From: RBC038 sp041390625 | GTDB lineage: Bacteria > Chloroflexota > Dehalococcoidia > UBA2979 | DNA: 64,000 bases | Direction of reading: 5' to 3' | Assembly: GCA_041390625.1 (NCBI GenBank) | Contig: JAWKPM010000007.1 | Span: forward strand, 62,001 to 126,000 | In this document: positions 32,247 to 41,149 of the stretch, piece by piece | Layout of the letters: each line of letters begins with the position of its first letter | How positions within the stretch are numbered: the stretch's first letter is position 1 | Notes under the pieces: model-generated | What the model was told of the DNA's origin: nothing | Databases searched by the model: none | The model's input: only the letters and a program-made list of their open reading frames with translations | Made by a program: the position numbers and the translations under genes

Positions 32247-33031
32247 GCGGCGCGCTCGCGACCCTCGAGCGGCCGGGCGTCGCACCCACCGACCTCGAAC
32301 GCCTCGAACGGGAGACGGTGTGGGACGATGAATCTGAATCGAGTGCGGCGCAGGCGCTGAGCCTCGAGAGCGGCGTCCTGGGAGGCGAGACGGTGCCGGA
32401 GCGGCCTCGCATCAGCGTTGCGGTGGTGGCGCCCTCGCCGGCGGTGCGGGCTGGCCTCGCCGACTTCCTCGAGCGGGCCGGCTATGAGGTCGTCGACGTC
32501 ACGGACGCGGAACTCGATGAGACGGGAGACCCGGACGACCTCGAGGGGACCGACGACGTCGATGTCGTGGTCGCGGACCTCGATGACGCGCTCGGCCTCG
32601 AGGGAGCCTCGGATGTGCTGCTGCGCGCGGGCGACCTACCGGTCGTCTTTCTCGCGAGCGGGCTCGACGATGCGGACGCCTCGGTGCGGCGCGCGGCGAC
32701 CGGCTGGCTGCGGCGCGACGCCTCGGCGGACGAGCTCGACGCGGCGGTACGGGCGGTGGCGGCCGGCCTCGATGTGGTGGGACCGGGGCTTCGTGGCGCC
32801 CTCGTCTCGCGCGGGCGCGACGGGGGCGAGCCCTCGCCGCTGACGGAGCGCGAGCGCGAGGTCCTCGAGCTGGTGGCGAGCGGGCTGCCCAACAAGGGCA
32901 TTGCCCGAGCCCTCGGGATCAGTGAGCACACCGTGAAGTTCCACGTCGGCGCCGTGCTGTCGAAGCTCGAGGCGCAGTCGCGCACGGAGGCGGTCTCGAT
33001 CGCTGCGCGTCGGGGGCTGATGACGCTCTAG
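32243..33031 (+). CDS. LuxR-family response regulator with atypical receiver
   Basis: 262 aa. A receiver-like domain (about 57-175) is followed by a LuxR-type HTH (LTEREREVLELVASGLPNKGIARALGISEHTVKFHVGAVLSKL). The receiver reads AVVAPSPAVRAGL where the acidic pair should be, and the terminal Lys position reads LRRDAS, so only the central VADLDD aspartate remains. It may work without phosphorylation. The first 55 residues are an acidic extension of unknown role. No histidine kinase gene is nearby. The GTG start overlaps the protease stop, an unusual partner for a response regulator. Confidence 0.85.
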   Translation: MSGALATLERPGVAPTDLERLERETVWDDESESSAAQALSLESGVLGGETVPERPRISVAVVAPSPAVRAGLADFLERAGYEVVDVTDAELDETGDPDDLEGTDDVDVVVADLDDALGLEGASDVLLRAGDLPVVFLASGLDDADASVRRAATGWLRRDASADELDAAVRAVAAGLDVVGPGLRGALVSRGRDGGEPSPLTEREREVLELVASGLPNKGIARALGISEHTVKFHVGAVLSKLEAQSRTEAVSIAARRGLMTL

Positions 33032-33064
33032 CGCCTCGGCGCCTCGATGGGGTGCGGTTCGGGG

Positions 33065-34231
33065 CTAGGCCACCCTCGACGTGAACGCTGCCACCTCGAA
33101 GATGAGCAGGGCACGGATGCTGGTGGCGCGGCCGGCCGGCAGGCGGCCGAGGTAGCCCTCGAAGGCACGATCAACGCGGCTCGTGAGGTCGGCCTCGGCT
33201 TCGGGGTCGAGCGCGAGCGACAGCACGGCGGCGACGGTGTCGGTCCCACCGGCCTCGGCGGCCGGGCGGCGCTCGAACTCGAGCAGCGTGCCCGGCGTCT
33301 CCTGCAGCTCGCTGTGCACGATGGCGATCAGCTGTTCGACGGCGACCCAGCCGCCGGGGGTGGCGAAGAGCAGCTCCACGACCTCGGGATCGGCAGGCAC
33401 GCCGAGGCTCTCGGGGGCGTTCATGCGCCGGTCTTCGCGCAACCAGCGGGCGTAGATGATGCCGAGCGACACGAAGATCATCACCGTCCCGGCGGACCAG
33501 AGCAGGATGCCGGCGAGCTGCATGTCCTGCACGACGGAGAGGCCGCCGACCCTCGGCGCGTCGCCGTAGACCTCGAAGATGGCGCCGTCGGCGAGGGCGA
33601 AGACGAGGCCGGGCGCCTTCGGGAGGATGAAAGGCACGAAGAGGTAAGCGATGCCGGTGATGTAGGTGAGGCGTCGCGTCCTCGAGTGGCCGACGACCGG
33701 CCTCCAGAGGAGCAGCCCGGCGCCCAGCCAGGCGGCATCGAGCAGCAGCGCGCCGGCAGCATGGCCTCGGATGGGGTCAACGAGCGCCGGGGCGTGCGTC
33801 GCGAAGAGCACGGCGGCGAAGACGAGCGCGCCGGTCAGCGGGTGCGAGAGGCGACGCCGCAGCTCGGAGGGTGGACCTGCCTCGGCGCTGCCGCCCGGCC
33901 ACGAGGCGAGCAGCAGCGGCGCGACGGCGAGCGTGAGCAGCAGGTACTGCGCGGCCGCGGCGGAGGCGAGGTAGCCGGCGGCCAGCGTGCCGAGCGGCCA
34001 GTCGAGGCTGGCCCAGAGCATGACGAGGGCGAGCGCGAAGAGCCTCGGGCGGCCGGGCGCGGGGCGTCGATGGTCGCGTGCGGCCTCGGCCTCCTCGCGT
34101 CGCCGCGCGAGCACGAAGGCACCCACAGCGAGGGCGAGCGCGAGCCAGACGGCGGGGTGCGGACGCCAGGCGCCAGACCATGCCGAGCCGTCGGCGAGGG
34201 GCCACCACGCGATGCCGGTCAGCGGGCCCAT
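33065..34231 (-). CDS. CtaG-like cytochrome c oxidase assembly protein
   Basis: 388 aa from ATG 34231 with GGAG upstream. The N-terminal two thirds contain about seven transmembrane helices with the family hallmarks (HPLTGALVFAAVLFATHAPAL and SVVQDMQLAGILLWSAGTV). This identifies the CtaG/caa3_CtaG family that helps insert copper into oxidase subunit II, and so points to aerobic respiration. The final 120 residues are soluble, with an Asp/Glu-rich helical region, and are longer than in typical members. TACAAT at 34276-34271 may be the -10. It is divergent from the Cys-cluster gene. Confidence 0.85.
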   Translation of the reverse strand: MGPLTGIAWWPLADGSAWSGAWRPHPAVWLALALAVGAFVLARRREEAEAARDHRRPAPGRPRLFALALVMLWASLDWPLGTLAAGYLASAAAAQYLLLTLAVAPLLLASWPGGSAEAGPPSELRRRLSHPLTGALVFAAVLFATHAPALVDPIRGHAAGALLLDAAWLGAGLLLWRPVVGHSRTRRLTYITGIAYLFVPFILPKAPGLVFALADGAIFEVYGDAPRVGGLSVVQDMQLAGILLWSAGTVMIFVSLGIIYARWLREDRRMNAPESLGVPADPEVVELLFATPGGWVAVEQLIAIVHSELQETPGTLLEFERRPAAEAGGTDTVAAVLSLALDPEAEADLTSRVDRAFEGYLGRLPAGRATSIRALLIFEVAAFTSRVA

Positions 34232-34321
34232 GGCACTCCAGCCTCGAGGTGGGTGGTCGGCGGGGCCTCGATTGTAGCCGCCTCGTGGCCACGCCTCGGG
34301 CGCTGCTACGGTGATCGCGCG

Positions 34322-34813
34322 ATGCAACAGACCTCGATGCGGTACCTCACGCTGGCGGCCGTGCGCGCCCTCGAGTGCAACGGGTGCGGCGACTGCTGCG
34401 ACTCTCGGCGGACGGATGGGTTCTGGACCTGGCCGGGGCTGCCCGAGGACCGCTTCACCTCGATCGTGGGTGAGCCGCTGATCACACCGCTCGAGCGCGT
34501 CGAGGGCGGGTGGGCGCCCCGGGCGTGGCGCGAGGAGGATGCCCTCGAGCTGTCCGGCACGCGCTTCCAGTGCGCCGCCTTCCGGCCGCAGGAGGACGGG
34601 CGCGGCCTGTGCGGACGGCACGACCAGCCTCGACCACCGATCTGCGGGCAGTTCCCTGTGTGGGGGCCGCTCGAGGACGAGCTGGCACGCGAGGCCGAGG
34701 TGCCGTTGCAGACCGGCTCGCTGCCTCGATGCACGTGGTACGGGATGACGGTGGTGCGGGACGATGACCCTCGGGCGGAGGCATCGGAAGGCGCGGCGCC
34801 CGCGAACGATTGA
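34322..34813 (+). CDS. YkgJ-like Cys-cluster (Zn/Fe-chelating) protein
   Basis: 163 aa. The cluster CNGCGDCC lies near residues 20-27, followed by further Cys in FQCAAF, GLCGRH and PPICGQFPVWG, the pattern of the YkgJ/UPF0153 family that binds a metal ion. The YkgJ signature ending CxxFP reads ICGQFP. The biochemical role of the family is unknown. ATG 34322 is preceded by a possible -10 TACGGT with 9 bases between, another candidate leaderless start. It is divergent from ctaG, so a link to oxidase metal supply is possible but unproven. Confidence 0.8.
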   Translation: MQQTSMRYLTLAAVRALECNGCGDCCDSRRTDGFWTWPGLPEDRFTSIVGEPLITPLERVEGGWAPRAWREEDALELSGTRFQCAAFRPQEDGRGLCGRHDQPRPPICGQFPVWGPLEDELAREAEVPLQTGSLPRCTWYGMTVVRDDDPRAEASEGAAPAND

Positions 34814-34901
34814 CCCGCCTGAGGCGCGTGCGTACGCTCCGCCCGGAACGGGCCTCGATGGTTGCCCAGCAGGGCATCGGCGCCAGGAAGTGGGACAGGC
34901 C

Positions 34902-36119
34902 GTGGACTTCGAACCGGACTACACACCCGAGCAGGAAGCGTTTCGCACCGAGGTGCGGGCGTGGCTCGAGGCGCACGTCCCACGCATCGAGGGCAACCCC
35001 GACTCCGACGAGAACTACCCGAAGTATCGCCAGCTCGGCCGCGAGCTGGGCGAGAAGGGCTGGCTCTGGCCGACCGCGCCGGTCGAGTACGGCGGCGGCG
35101 GGCTGAGCGTCGACCAGGCGATCGTTCTCGGTGAAGAGATCGACCGCTACGACCTCGGGCTACCGCCTTACTACGACAGCGGCGGCCGCCTCGGTGGCGC
35201 GAGCATCCTCGTGTGGGGGACCGAAGAGCAGAAGCAGCGCTTCCTGCCTCAGATCTTCAAGGGCGAGGTGGTGACCTGGCAGCTGCTGACGGGGCCCGAG
35301 GCGGGATCCGACCTCGCGGGGACGCAGACGGACGCGCGGCGTGACGGCGACGCGTACGTCCTCAACGGCGAGAAGATCTTCGTCGGCGGGTCGCACGGCG
35401 CCGACTACATGTGGACGATCGCGCGCACGGATCCCGATGGCGCGCGCCACCAGAACCTGTCCTGGTTCATGGTCCCGTACGACACCCCGGGCGTGAACGT
35501 CGTGCCGATGCAGCTGCTCGGAGACGGCGGCGAGGGCATTGGCGCGGGCTACAAGAACACCGTCTACTTCGAGGACGCGCGCATCCCTGCGGACCATCTC
35601 GTCGGTGGCGAGAACAACGGCTGGGCGGTGGCGAGCACGCACCTCGAGCTGGAGCACGGCTCCGGCGGGCGCGTGGGGCGCAACCGCTGGCTGCATCGGA
35701 TGCTGGACCTGACGCATCGGATGCGACGCGACGGACGTTCGCTCATCGAGCACGACGACGTGCGCGAGCGCCTCGTGGATCTGTTCGTCACGACCGAGGT
35801 CTCGCGGCTCTTCGAGCTGCGCAACTTCTGGATGAACCGCAGCCACCTCGACATGACGTACGAGGGGCCGCAGTCCTCGTACTACCGCAAGCTCGGCGGC
35901 CTCGAGGTCTCGCAGGCGATCCTCGACATGCTGGGGCCGTACGGGGTGCACAACGACCCCGAGTTCGACCCGAGCGGTGGGCAGGTGGAGGCGTACCAGC
36001 GCGCGGCAGTGCAGGCGCTGCACCCGGGCGCGACGGCCGACATCCAGAAGGTGATCATGGCGCGCCGCATCGGCATCGGCCGGGAGGTGCGCGAGCGGGC
36101 CGGCAAGACGCTCTCGTAG
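34902..36119 (+). CDS. Acyl-CoA dehydrogenase family protein (first of three)
   Basis: 405 aa from GTG 34902 (VDFEPDYTPEQEAFR). ACAD pattern: GEKGWLWPTAPVEYGGGGLS in the N-terminal helical domain, LLTGPEAGSDLAGTQTDA for FAD binding, LNGEKIFVGGSHGADYMWTIARTD in the beta domain, and a C-terminal helical bundle ending in an Arg/Ile-rich helix. It lacks the R.QFG motif that in other ACADs helps bind FAD at the dimer interface, hinting that it needs a partner subunit. It oxidises an acyl-CoA between C2 and C3. A good ribosome-binding site is not visible. The next ACAD gene follows 40 bases on. Confidence 0.9.
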   Translation: MDFEPDYTPEQEAFRTEVRAWLEAHVPRIEGNPDSDENYPKYRQLGRELGEKGWLWPTAPVEYGGGGLSVDQAIVLGEEIDRYDLGLPPYYDSGGRLGGASILVWGTEEQKQRFLPQIFKGEVVTWQLLTGPEAGSDLAGTQTDARRDGDAYVLNGEKIFVGGSHGADYMWTIARTDPDGARHQNLSWFMVPYDTPGVNVVPMQLLGDGGEGIGAGYKNTVYFEDARIPADHLVGGENNGWAVASTHLELEHGSGGRVGRNRWLHRMLDLTHRMRRDGRSLIEHDDVRERLVDLFVTTEVSRLFELRNFWMNRSHLDMTYEGPQSSYYRKLGGLEVSQAILDMLGPYGVHNDPEFDPSGGQVEAYQRAAVQALHPGATADIQKVIMARRIGIGREVRERAGKTLS

Positions 36120-36159
36120 CGCCTCGACATCGCGCGGTAGACGAAGGGCGGGGGCCTCG

Positions 36160-37320
36160 ATGGACCTGGCGCTGACGGAGACGCAGCAGCTGCTCAAGAG
36201 CAGCGTGGAGGACTTCCTCGCACGCGGGGTGACGCGCGAGGCGATCATCGAGGCCTCGACGAGCCCGACGCGGACGACGGACCCGATGTGGCGCACGCCG
36301 GCGGAGCTCGGCTGGCTCGGCATGGCCGTGCCGGAGCGCTTCGGCGGGAGCGAGGCGAGCCTCACCGACATCGCGGTGCTGTTCGAGGCGCTGGGCCACG
36401 GGCCGCTGCCGGGGCCGCACTTCTCCTCTGGCGTGCTCTCGCCGCTGATCCTGCGCGAGGCCGCCACGGAGGACCAGCAGGCGGAGTTCCTGCCTCGGAT
36501 CGCCACGGGCGACATCGTGGTCACGCTAGCGCTGACGGAGCCGGAGTGGGACTGGGGCGCGTCGGCGGTGCAGATGCGCGCGGACCGGTCAGGCGACGAG
36601 TTCGTCCTCAACGGGACGAAGCTGTTCGTCTTCGATGGTGCGGTGGCCGACCAGCTGATCGTGGCGGTGCGCTCGGGCGACGCGCCCGAGGCGATCTCGC
36701 TGCTGATGGTGCCGGCCAGCGCGCCGGGCGTGAGCGTGCGGCCGCTCCAGGGGTGGAACACCTCGGAGGCGGCGGTCACGTTCGAGGGGGTGCGCGTGCC
36801 CTCGAGCGCGCTCATCGGCGGCTCGAACCTCGAGGGTGCGGCGTGGGCACCGCTGGAGCGCGCGCTGCTCCAGGCGACGCCGGTGCTGTGCGCGTACTCG
36901 GTGGGCGGGGCGCAGGCCGTGTACGACATGTCGGTGCAGTACAGCCGCGAACGGAAGCAGTTCGGGCAGCCGATCGGCCGCTTCCAGTTCGTGCAGAACC
37001 ACATTGTGCAGCTGGTGAACCACCTCGATGGGGCGCGCTGGACGACCTTCGAGGCGCTGTGGAAGCTCGACGCGGGGCGGCCGAACGCGGACGTCTCGGT
37101 GCACCTCGCGAAGCTGACGACGGCGGAGGGCTACGTGCAGGCGACGAACTACGCGCACGAGGTACACGCCGGCGTGGGCGTGATGCACGAGTACGGCCTG
37201 ACGCTGTTCACGCGGACGGCGCGCTCGCTGTACCACGCGCTGGGCGGGCCTCGATGGCATCGCAAGCGCCTCGGTGAGCTGCTGGCGGCGCTGCCGGTGG
37301 AGGCTGAGGCGGCCTCGTAG
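36160..37320 (+). CDS. Acyl-CoA dehydrogenase family protein (second of three)
   Basis: 386 aa. The start ATG 36160 lies inside a CCTCGATGG motif. The protein has GWLGMAVPERFGGSEASLTD, LALTEPEWDWGASAVQMRAD in place of the usual TEPxAGSD, and the interface motif YSRERKQFGQPIGRFQFVQNH, which the other two copies lack. The C-terminus has HAGVGVMHEYGLTLFTR, typical of the FadE alpha or beta subunits in heteromeric actinobacterial dehydrogenases. With the flanking genes it could form an alpha2-beta2 enzyme on a bulky acyl-CoA such as a steroid side chain or cyclic acid; this is inference from order and motif sharing. Confidence 0.9.
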   Translation: MDLALTETQQLLKSSVEDFLARGVTREAIIEASTSPTRTTDPMWRTPAELGWLGMAVPERFGGSEASLTDIAVLFEALGHGPLPGPHFSSGVLSPLILREAATEDQQAEFLPRIATGDIVVTLALTEPEWDWGASAVQMRADRSGDEFVLNGTKLFVFDGAVADQLIVAVRSGDAPEAISLLMVPASAPGVSVRPLQGWNTSEAAVTFEGVRVPSSALIGGSNLEGAAWAPLERALLQATPVLCAYSVGGAQAVYDMSVQYSRERKQFGQPIGRFQFVQNHIVQLVNHLDGARWTTFEALWKLDAGRPNADVSVHLAKLTTAEGYVQATNYAHEVHAGVGVMHEYGLTLFTRTARSLYHALGGPRWHRKRLGELLAALPVEAEAAS

Positions 37321-37373
37321 TCCCCCTTTCCTGTTCGGCGCCACGCATCGCGTTCGTGGTTGTGGGGCGGGCG

Positions 37374-37379
37374 TAGAAT
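37374..37379 (+). promoter_or_regulatory. Putative -10 (TAGAAT) before the third acyl-CoA dehydrogenase
   Basis: TAGAAT lies 45 bases before ATG 37425 in the 104-base gap between the second and third ACAD genes. It suggests the third gene has its own promoter. The -35 is weak. Confidence 0.35.
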
Positions 37380-37424
37380 CGCCTCGTCGGGCGCCGGGTG
37401 GCGTCCTCGATGGAGGCTTTCACG

Positions 37425-38582
37425 ATGGACTTCGGCTGGAACGAGGAAGAGCTCGCCTTCCGCGAGAAGGTGCGCGACTTCGTGCACACGAACTGGGGCG
37501 GTGGCGACATCGAGGAGGAGGGTGACGAGGCCGGCGCCTGGGAGCGGCTGCGCGCCTACCAGAAGGAGATGGCGAAGCAGGGCTGGCTCACGATGGCGTG
37601 GCCGAAGGAGTACGGCGGCCAGGCCGCCAGCTTCATGGAGCAGATGATCTTCGCCGAGGAGAGCGCCCTCGTTGGTGCGCCGGGCAGCCAGGGCCTGGTC
37701 GGGCCGACGCTGATGATCCACGGCACCGAGGAGCAGAAGCGCGAGCACCTGCCCAAGATCGCGAACGCCGAGACGGTGTGGGCGCAGGGCTACTCGGAGC
37801 CGGGGTCGGGCTCGGACCTCGCGTCGCTGCAGACGCGCGCGGTGCGCGACGGCGATGAGTTCGTGCTCAACGGGCAGAAGATCTGGACCTCGGGCGCCCA
37901 CCACGCGGACTGGATCCACGTGCTGACGCGGACGGACCCGGACGCGCCGAAGCATCGAGGCATCTCGTACTTCATGGCGCCGATGGACACGCCCGGCATC
38001 ACGGTGCGGCCTCTGGAGCAGATGCACGGCGCGCACGGCTTCAACGAGACGTTCTTCGAGGACGTGCGCGTGCCGGCGAAGAACATGATCGGCGAGGAGA
38101 ACCGCGGCTGGTACGTGGCGACGACGACGCTCGACTTCGAGCGGTCGGGTGTGGGGCGCGCGGCGGCCGTGGCGATGTCCCTCGGTGCGCTGCTCGACGG
38201 GCTCGCGGAGGGCCTCGAGGGCTCGAGCGCGGAGCTCAACGGTCCGCAGCGGCACGCGCTGGCGGAGTGGAAGATGGAGGCCGAAGTCGGCCGCATCATC
38301 GGCTACCGCGTGGCGTGGATGCAGTCGCAGGGCCGCGTGCCGAACTACGAGGCCTCGATGTCGAAGGTGTTCAACACGGAGTCGACGCAGCGCGGAGCGC
38401 GGCGGGCGATCAACATCCTCGGGCTGCACGGTGCGCTGAAGCCACAGTCGGCCCACTCGGTCCTCGATGGCCGTTTCTGCCAGCTGTACATGTCGAGCGT
38501 GGCACGCACGATCGCGGCCGGCAGCAGCGAGATCCAGCGGAACGTGATCGCGACGCGCGGGCTGGGGCTGCCTCGAGGCTAG
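37425..38582 (+). CDS. Acyl-CoA dehydrogenase family protein (third of three)
   Basis: 385 aa from ATG 37425 (GGAGG at 37412-37416, 8 bases before). An upstream in-frame start exists but lacks the family pattern. Motifs: GWLTMAWPKEYGGQAAS, QGYSEPGSGSDLASLQT for FAD, LNGQKIWTSGAHHADWIHVLTRTD, and the C-terminal AGSSEIQRNVIATR signature. The Glu that often precedes this GSSEI motif is absent (IAAGSS), so the catalytic base may lie elsewhere, as in long-branched-chain dehydrogenases, or the subunit may be non-catalytic. It is followed by an alpha/beta hydrolase gene in the same direction. Confidence 0.9.
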   Translation: MDFGWNEEELAFREKVRDFVHTNWGGGDIEEEGDEAGAWERLRAYQKEMAKQGWLTMAWPKEYGGQAASFMEQMIFAEESALVGAPGSQGLVGPTLMIHGTEEQKREHLPKIANAETVWAQGYSEPGSGSDLASLQTRAVRDGDEFVLNGQKIWTSGAHHADWIHVLTRTDPDAPKHRGISYFMAPMDTPGITVRPLEQMHGAHGFNETFFEDVRVPAKNMIGEENRGWYVATTTLDFERSGVGRAAAVAMSLGALLDGLAEGLEGSSAELNGPQRHALAEWKMEAEVGRIIGYRVAWMQSQGRVPNYEASMSKVFNTESTQRGARRAINILGLHGALKPQSAHSVLDGRFCQLYMSSVARTIAAGSSEIQRNVIATRGLGLPRG

Positions 38583-38705
38583 CCGCGGGGCACCTCGAAA
38601 GTGACGAGCGCGAGGCTCGGGTGGTGACGCCGCCCGGGCCTCGTTGTTCGCCGAGCACGGGATGATGCCAGTGGAACAACTTCGGTCGTGCAAGGCAGGG
38701 CTCGC

Positions 38706-39746
38706 GTGATCGCCCTGCTTCGGCGGTCGCGCGCGGAGACAGCGCCGTTCCTCGGGCCGGACGGCGGCGTCCTCGATGGCAGCATCGCCGAAGCGGGCTA
38801 CGTCACCCTCGGTGGGGTGCGGCAGTGGGTGATGGTTCGCGGCGCGAACGTCGCGAATCCCGTGCTGATCTTCCTGCACGGGGGACCGGGGTTCTCCGAA
38901 ACGAGGCTGTTCCGCCACTTCAACTCGGCCCTCGAAGAGGCGTTCACGGTCGTCTACTGGGATCAGCGAGGCACGGCGAAGTCCTTCAACTCGGCGATCC
39001 CGCGGGCCTCGATGACGGTGGAGCAGTTCCTGCTCGACCTCGATGCGCTCGTGGAGGACGTGCGTGCGCGCCTCAGGACGGAGCGCGTGACGCTATTCGG
39101 GCACTCGTGGGGGTCGGCGCTGGGCGTGCTGTACGCGCATCGATTCCCGGGAAAGGTGGCGGCGTACGTCGGCAGCGGGCAGGTAGGCGACTGGCCGGCA
39201 GCGGAGACGGCCTCGTACGCGTACGCGCTCGGAGAGGCCGGCCGGCAGCGCAACCGCGAGGCGCTGAAGACGCTGCGAGCGATCGGACCGCCGCCCCACA
39301 CGGCCCAGGACCTGTGGGTGCAGCGGACCACGCTGCAACGTCTCGACGGGCAACTGAGCGCAGGGGCGATGTGGCGCCTCGGACGGATCTTCCTCGGTGG
39401 CGGCGAGTACTCGGTGCTCGACCTCGCAAAGCTCCTTCGCGGGTTCAAGTTCTCGCTGGACGCGATGTGGAGCGAGGTGTCGCGCATCGACCTGAACGAG
39501 CTGGCGCCGCGGCTGGAGATGCCGGTCTTCTTCTTCCTCGGACGGCAGGATCACTGGGTGCCGGGCGAGATCAGCGCAGCGTACCTCGATGCGCTCGATG
39601 CGCCCTCGAAGGAGCTCGTTTGGTTCGAGCAGTCGGGGCACGAGCCGTTCGCCGACGAGCCCGAGAAGTTCAACGCCTCGATGCTCGAGCTGGTGTGGCC
39701 AGTGGCGAGGGCGGCTGGGCGAGGGGCGTCGCTACCTCGGGAGTGA
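38706..39746 (+). CDS. Alpha/beta hydrolase (proline iminopeptidase-like)
   Basis: 346 aa from GTG 38706, preceded by AAGGCAGGG; GTG 38688 is a longer option. The oxyanion motif HGGPGF, the nucleophile GHSWGSALG, an acid in FFFLGRQDHWVPG and the terminal His in EQSGHEPF define a complete triad. A cap domain lies between. The HGGPG/GHSWG pair is typical of the prolyl aminopeptidase branch, but many such proteins are esterases of other specificity. The C-terminus overlaps the end of the convergent DUF3054 gene by 15 bases. Confidence 0.88.
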   Translation: MIALLRRSRAETAPFLGPDGGVLDGSIAEAGYVTLGGVRQWVMVRGANVANPVLIFLHGGPGFSETRLFRHFNSALEEAFTVVYWDQRGTAKSFNSAIPRASMTVEQFLLDLDALVEDVRARLRTERVTLFGHSWGSALGVLYAHRFPGKVAAYVGSGQVGDWPAAETASYAYALGEAGRQRNREALKTLRAIGPPPHTAQDLWVQRTTLQRLDGQLSAGAMWRLGRIFLGGGEYSVLDLAKLLRGFKFSLDAMWSEVSRIDLNELAPRLEMPVFFFLGRQDHWVPGEISAAYLDALDAPSKELVWFEQSGHEPFADEPEKFNASMLELVWPVARAAGRGASLPRE

Positions 39747-40169
39747 CGAGCTCGAGTGTGGTGTCGCGCCTCCTCGACCTCGTTGGGCGCCGAGCACGAA
39801 GAGCGCGCGCCAGGCGATGAGGAGCGCGAGCGGCATGAGGCCGGCGACGATGTAGAAGGTCCACGGGCTGAAGCGCGCGAGGAACGCCGCGCGGAAGAGG
39901 ACGGCCAGCGGGAAGGCGATGAGCCAGGCACGTGCGGTGAGCCGCGGCACAGCGGCGAGCGTCGCGGGTGGCGTGGCAGTGGAGCGCATGGTGAGCGCGA
40001 AGGCGACCAGCCACGCGAGGAGGAACGGAGCCGCGGTACCCAGGACGGCGCCGACCGCCTCGATGCCGGTCGCTTCCTCGTGGGTGCGCCGACCGAGAAT
40101 GGCGAAGAGGACGAGTACCGCGAGGTCGCCGGCGAGGAGCAGCATCGTGCCTCGATCGGGGCGGGTCAT
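39732..40169 (-). CDS. DUF3054 family membrane protein
   Basis: 145 aa with four transmembrane helices. It begins DRGTMLLLAGDLAVLVLFAILGRRTHEE, the conserved DUF3054 opening (D.....LFA.IGRR.H), and includes FLLAWLVAFAL and RLTARAWLIAFPLAVLFRA. Members occur in Actinobacteria and Chloroflexota and have no known function. GGAGG stands about 10 bases before ATG 40169. It overlaps the hydrolase gene at the 3' ends. Confidence 0.8.
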   Translation of the reverse strand: MTRPDRGTMLLLAGDLAVLVLFAILGRRTHEEATGIEAVGAVLGTAAPFLLAWLVAFALTMRSTATPPATLAAVPRLTARAWLIAFPLAVLFRAAFLARFSPWTFYIVAGLMPLALLIAWRALFVLGAQRGRGGATPHSSSSLPR

Positions 40170-40268
40170 GCCTCGAGCCTCCGTTCCAGTTCCAGCGGAT
40201 GCTGAGGCGACGGCACCTCGACATCAGGATAGCCCTCGGGGCGGCGAGCCTCGAGGCCGCGGCCTCGG

Positions 40269-40298
40269 GAGGAAGCCGCCCGCGAGGGCGGCTTCCTC
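40269..40298 (-). terminator. Perfect 13-bp hairpin downstream of the GNAT gene
   Basis: GAGGAAGCCGCCC, a 4-base loop, and GGGCGGCTTCCTC form an uninterrupted stem at 40269-40298, about 25 bases past the GNAT stop (40323) in its reading direction. There is no T-run, so it would be an intrinsic-like terminator without a U tract or a transcript-protecting hairpin. Confidence 0.6.
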
Positions 40299-40322
40299 GG
40301 TTCGTCCGGTTCGTCCCGGCGG

Positions 40323-40847
40323 CTAGGGGCGGTCGATCCGGAACAGCAGCACGTGCCCGAACTCGGGCTCCTCGACGGTACCGGCGGGCTGCATGCCGGC
40401 CTTCGTCGCGACGCGGATCGAGGCGTCGTGTCCCTCCGGAATGGTGGCCTCGACGGCGGTCACATCCGGCTGGGTGAAGGCCCAGTCGACAAGGGCACGG
40501 GCGAACTCGGTGGCATAGCCCTGACCCTCGTGCCGTGGGTAGACCGAGTAGCCGAGCACGACGACGCCTCGCTCATCGGGGCCGAAGCCCAGCCCCCCGG
40601 CCACCACGGCGGTCTCGAGATCGCGGTCGACGCCGACCCATGACCAGGGCCGTTCGCCCTCGTGTTCGTGTAGCCAGTCTCGGATGGGGGGAAGGGCGTC
40701 CTCCATGAGCGGCGGGACGGGCTCGCCGGCCGGGATTGCGCCGCCGGTGAGTCGCTGGAACGCGGGCCGATCGTGTGTGAGCCATGCGTCGATGACGGGC
40801 ACGCTCAGGGGTCGCAGCGTGAGCCGCGCGGTCTTGATGATGGACAA
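40323..40847 (-). CDS. GNAT family N-acetyltransferase (RimJ/RimL-like)
   Basis: 174 aa. TTG 40847 is chosen because GAGGAG lies 7 bases before it and the family pattern begins immediately (IIKTARLTLRPL). The acetyl-CoA motif is YPRHEGQGYATEFARALVDWAF, followed by VTAVEATIPEGHDASIRVATKAGM, typical of RimJ/RimL enzymes that acetylate protein N-termini or small molecules. Upstream in-frame residues are Arg/Ser-rich and not protein-like. It ends at a strong hairpin. The substrate is unknown. Confidence 0.88.
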   Translation of the reverse strand: MSIIKTARLTLRPLSVPVIDAWLTHDRPAFQRLTGGAIPAGEPVPPLMEDALPPIRDWLHEHEGERPWSWVGVDRDLETAVVAGGLGFGPDERGVVVLGYSVYPRHEGQGYATEFARALVDWAFTQPDVTAVEATIPEGHDASIRVATKAGMQPAGTVEEPEFGHVLLFRIDRP

Positions 40848-41149
40848 CTGGGGTCTCCTCGAAAGTGCCGATGGTGTGCGCCGCCGACCCGAGGCGGGCA
40901 GGCGAGCCTTACGCGATTCGCGCTCGGACCATGACAGGCGTGAACAGAGGCACTCCGAGGAACAGATGTGATCGAGCACGAAGCATCGTGGTGGCTGAGC
41001 GCGACGTCAAGCTCGGAGTCGACGAGGACGGTGACGGGCCGGCGATGGCACCTCGACCGGTGGCGGTCGGGACCTTGCGCCCTCGGTGGACGGGGTAGCC
41101 CTCGATAGCGTCGACGCCGAATCGGGCTGGCGGGTCGAAGGAGCGGACG
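40848..41149. other. Gene-free spacer between divergent genes
   Basis: About 300 bases separate the TTG start of the GNAT gene and the ATG of the membrane-protein gene. It presumably holds both promoters; the only element I can point to is AAGGAG at 41138-41143, the ribosome-binding site for ATG 41150. No coding frame with protein-like composition, tRNA or strong hairpin was found. Confidence 0.5.

Noticed and set aside
40865..41098. 77-codon plus-strand frame in the spacer before the membrane gene
   Set aside because: Arg/Pro-rich, no RBS, no family pattern.
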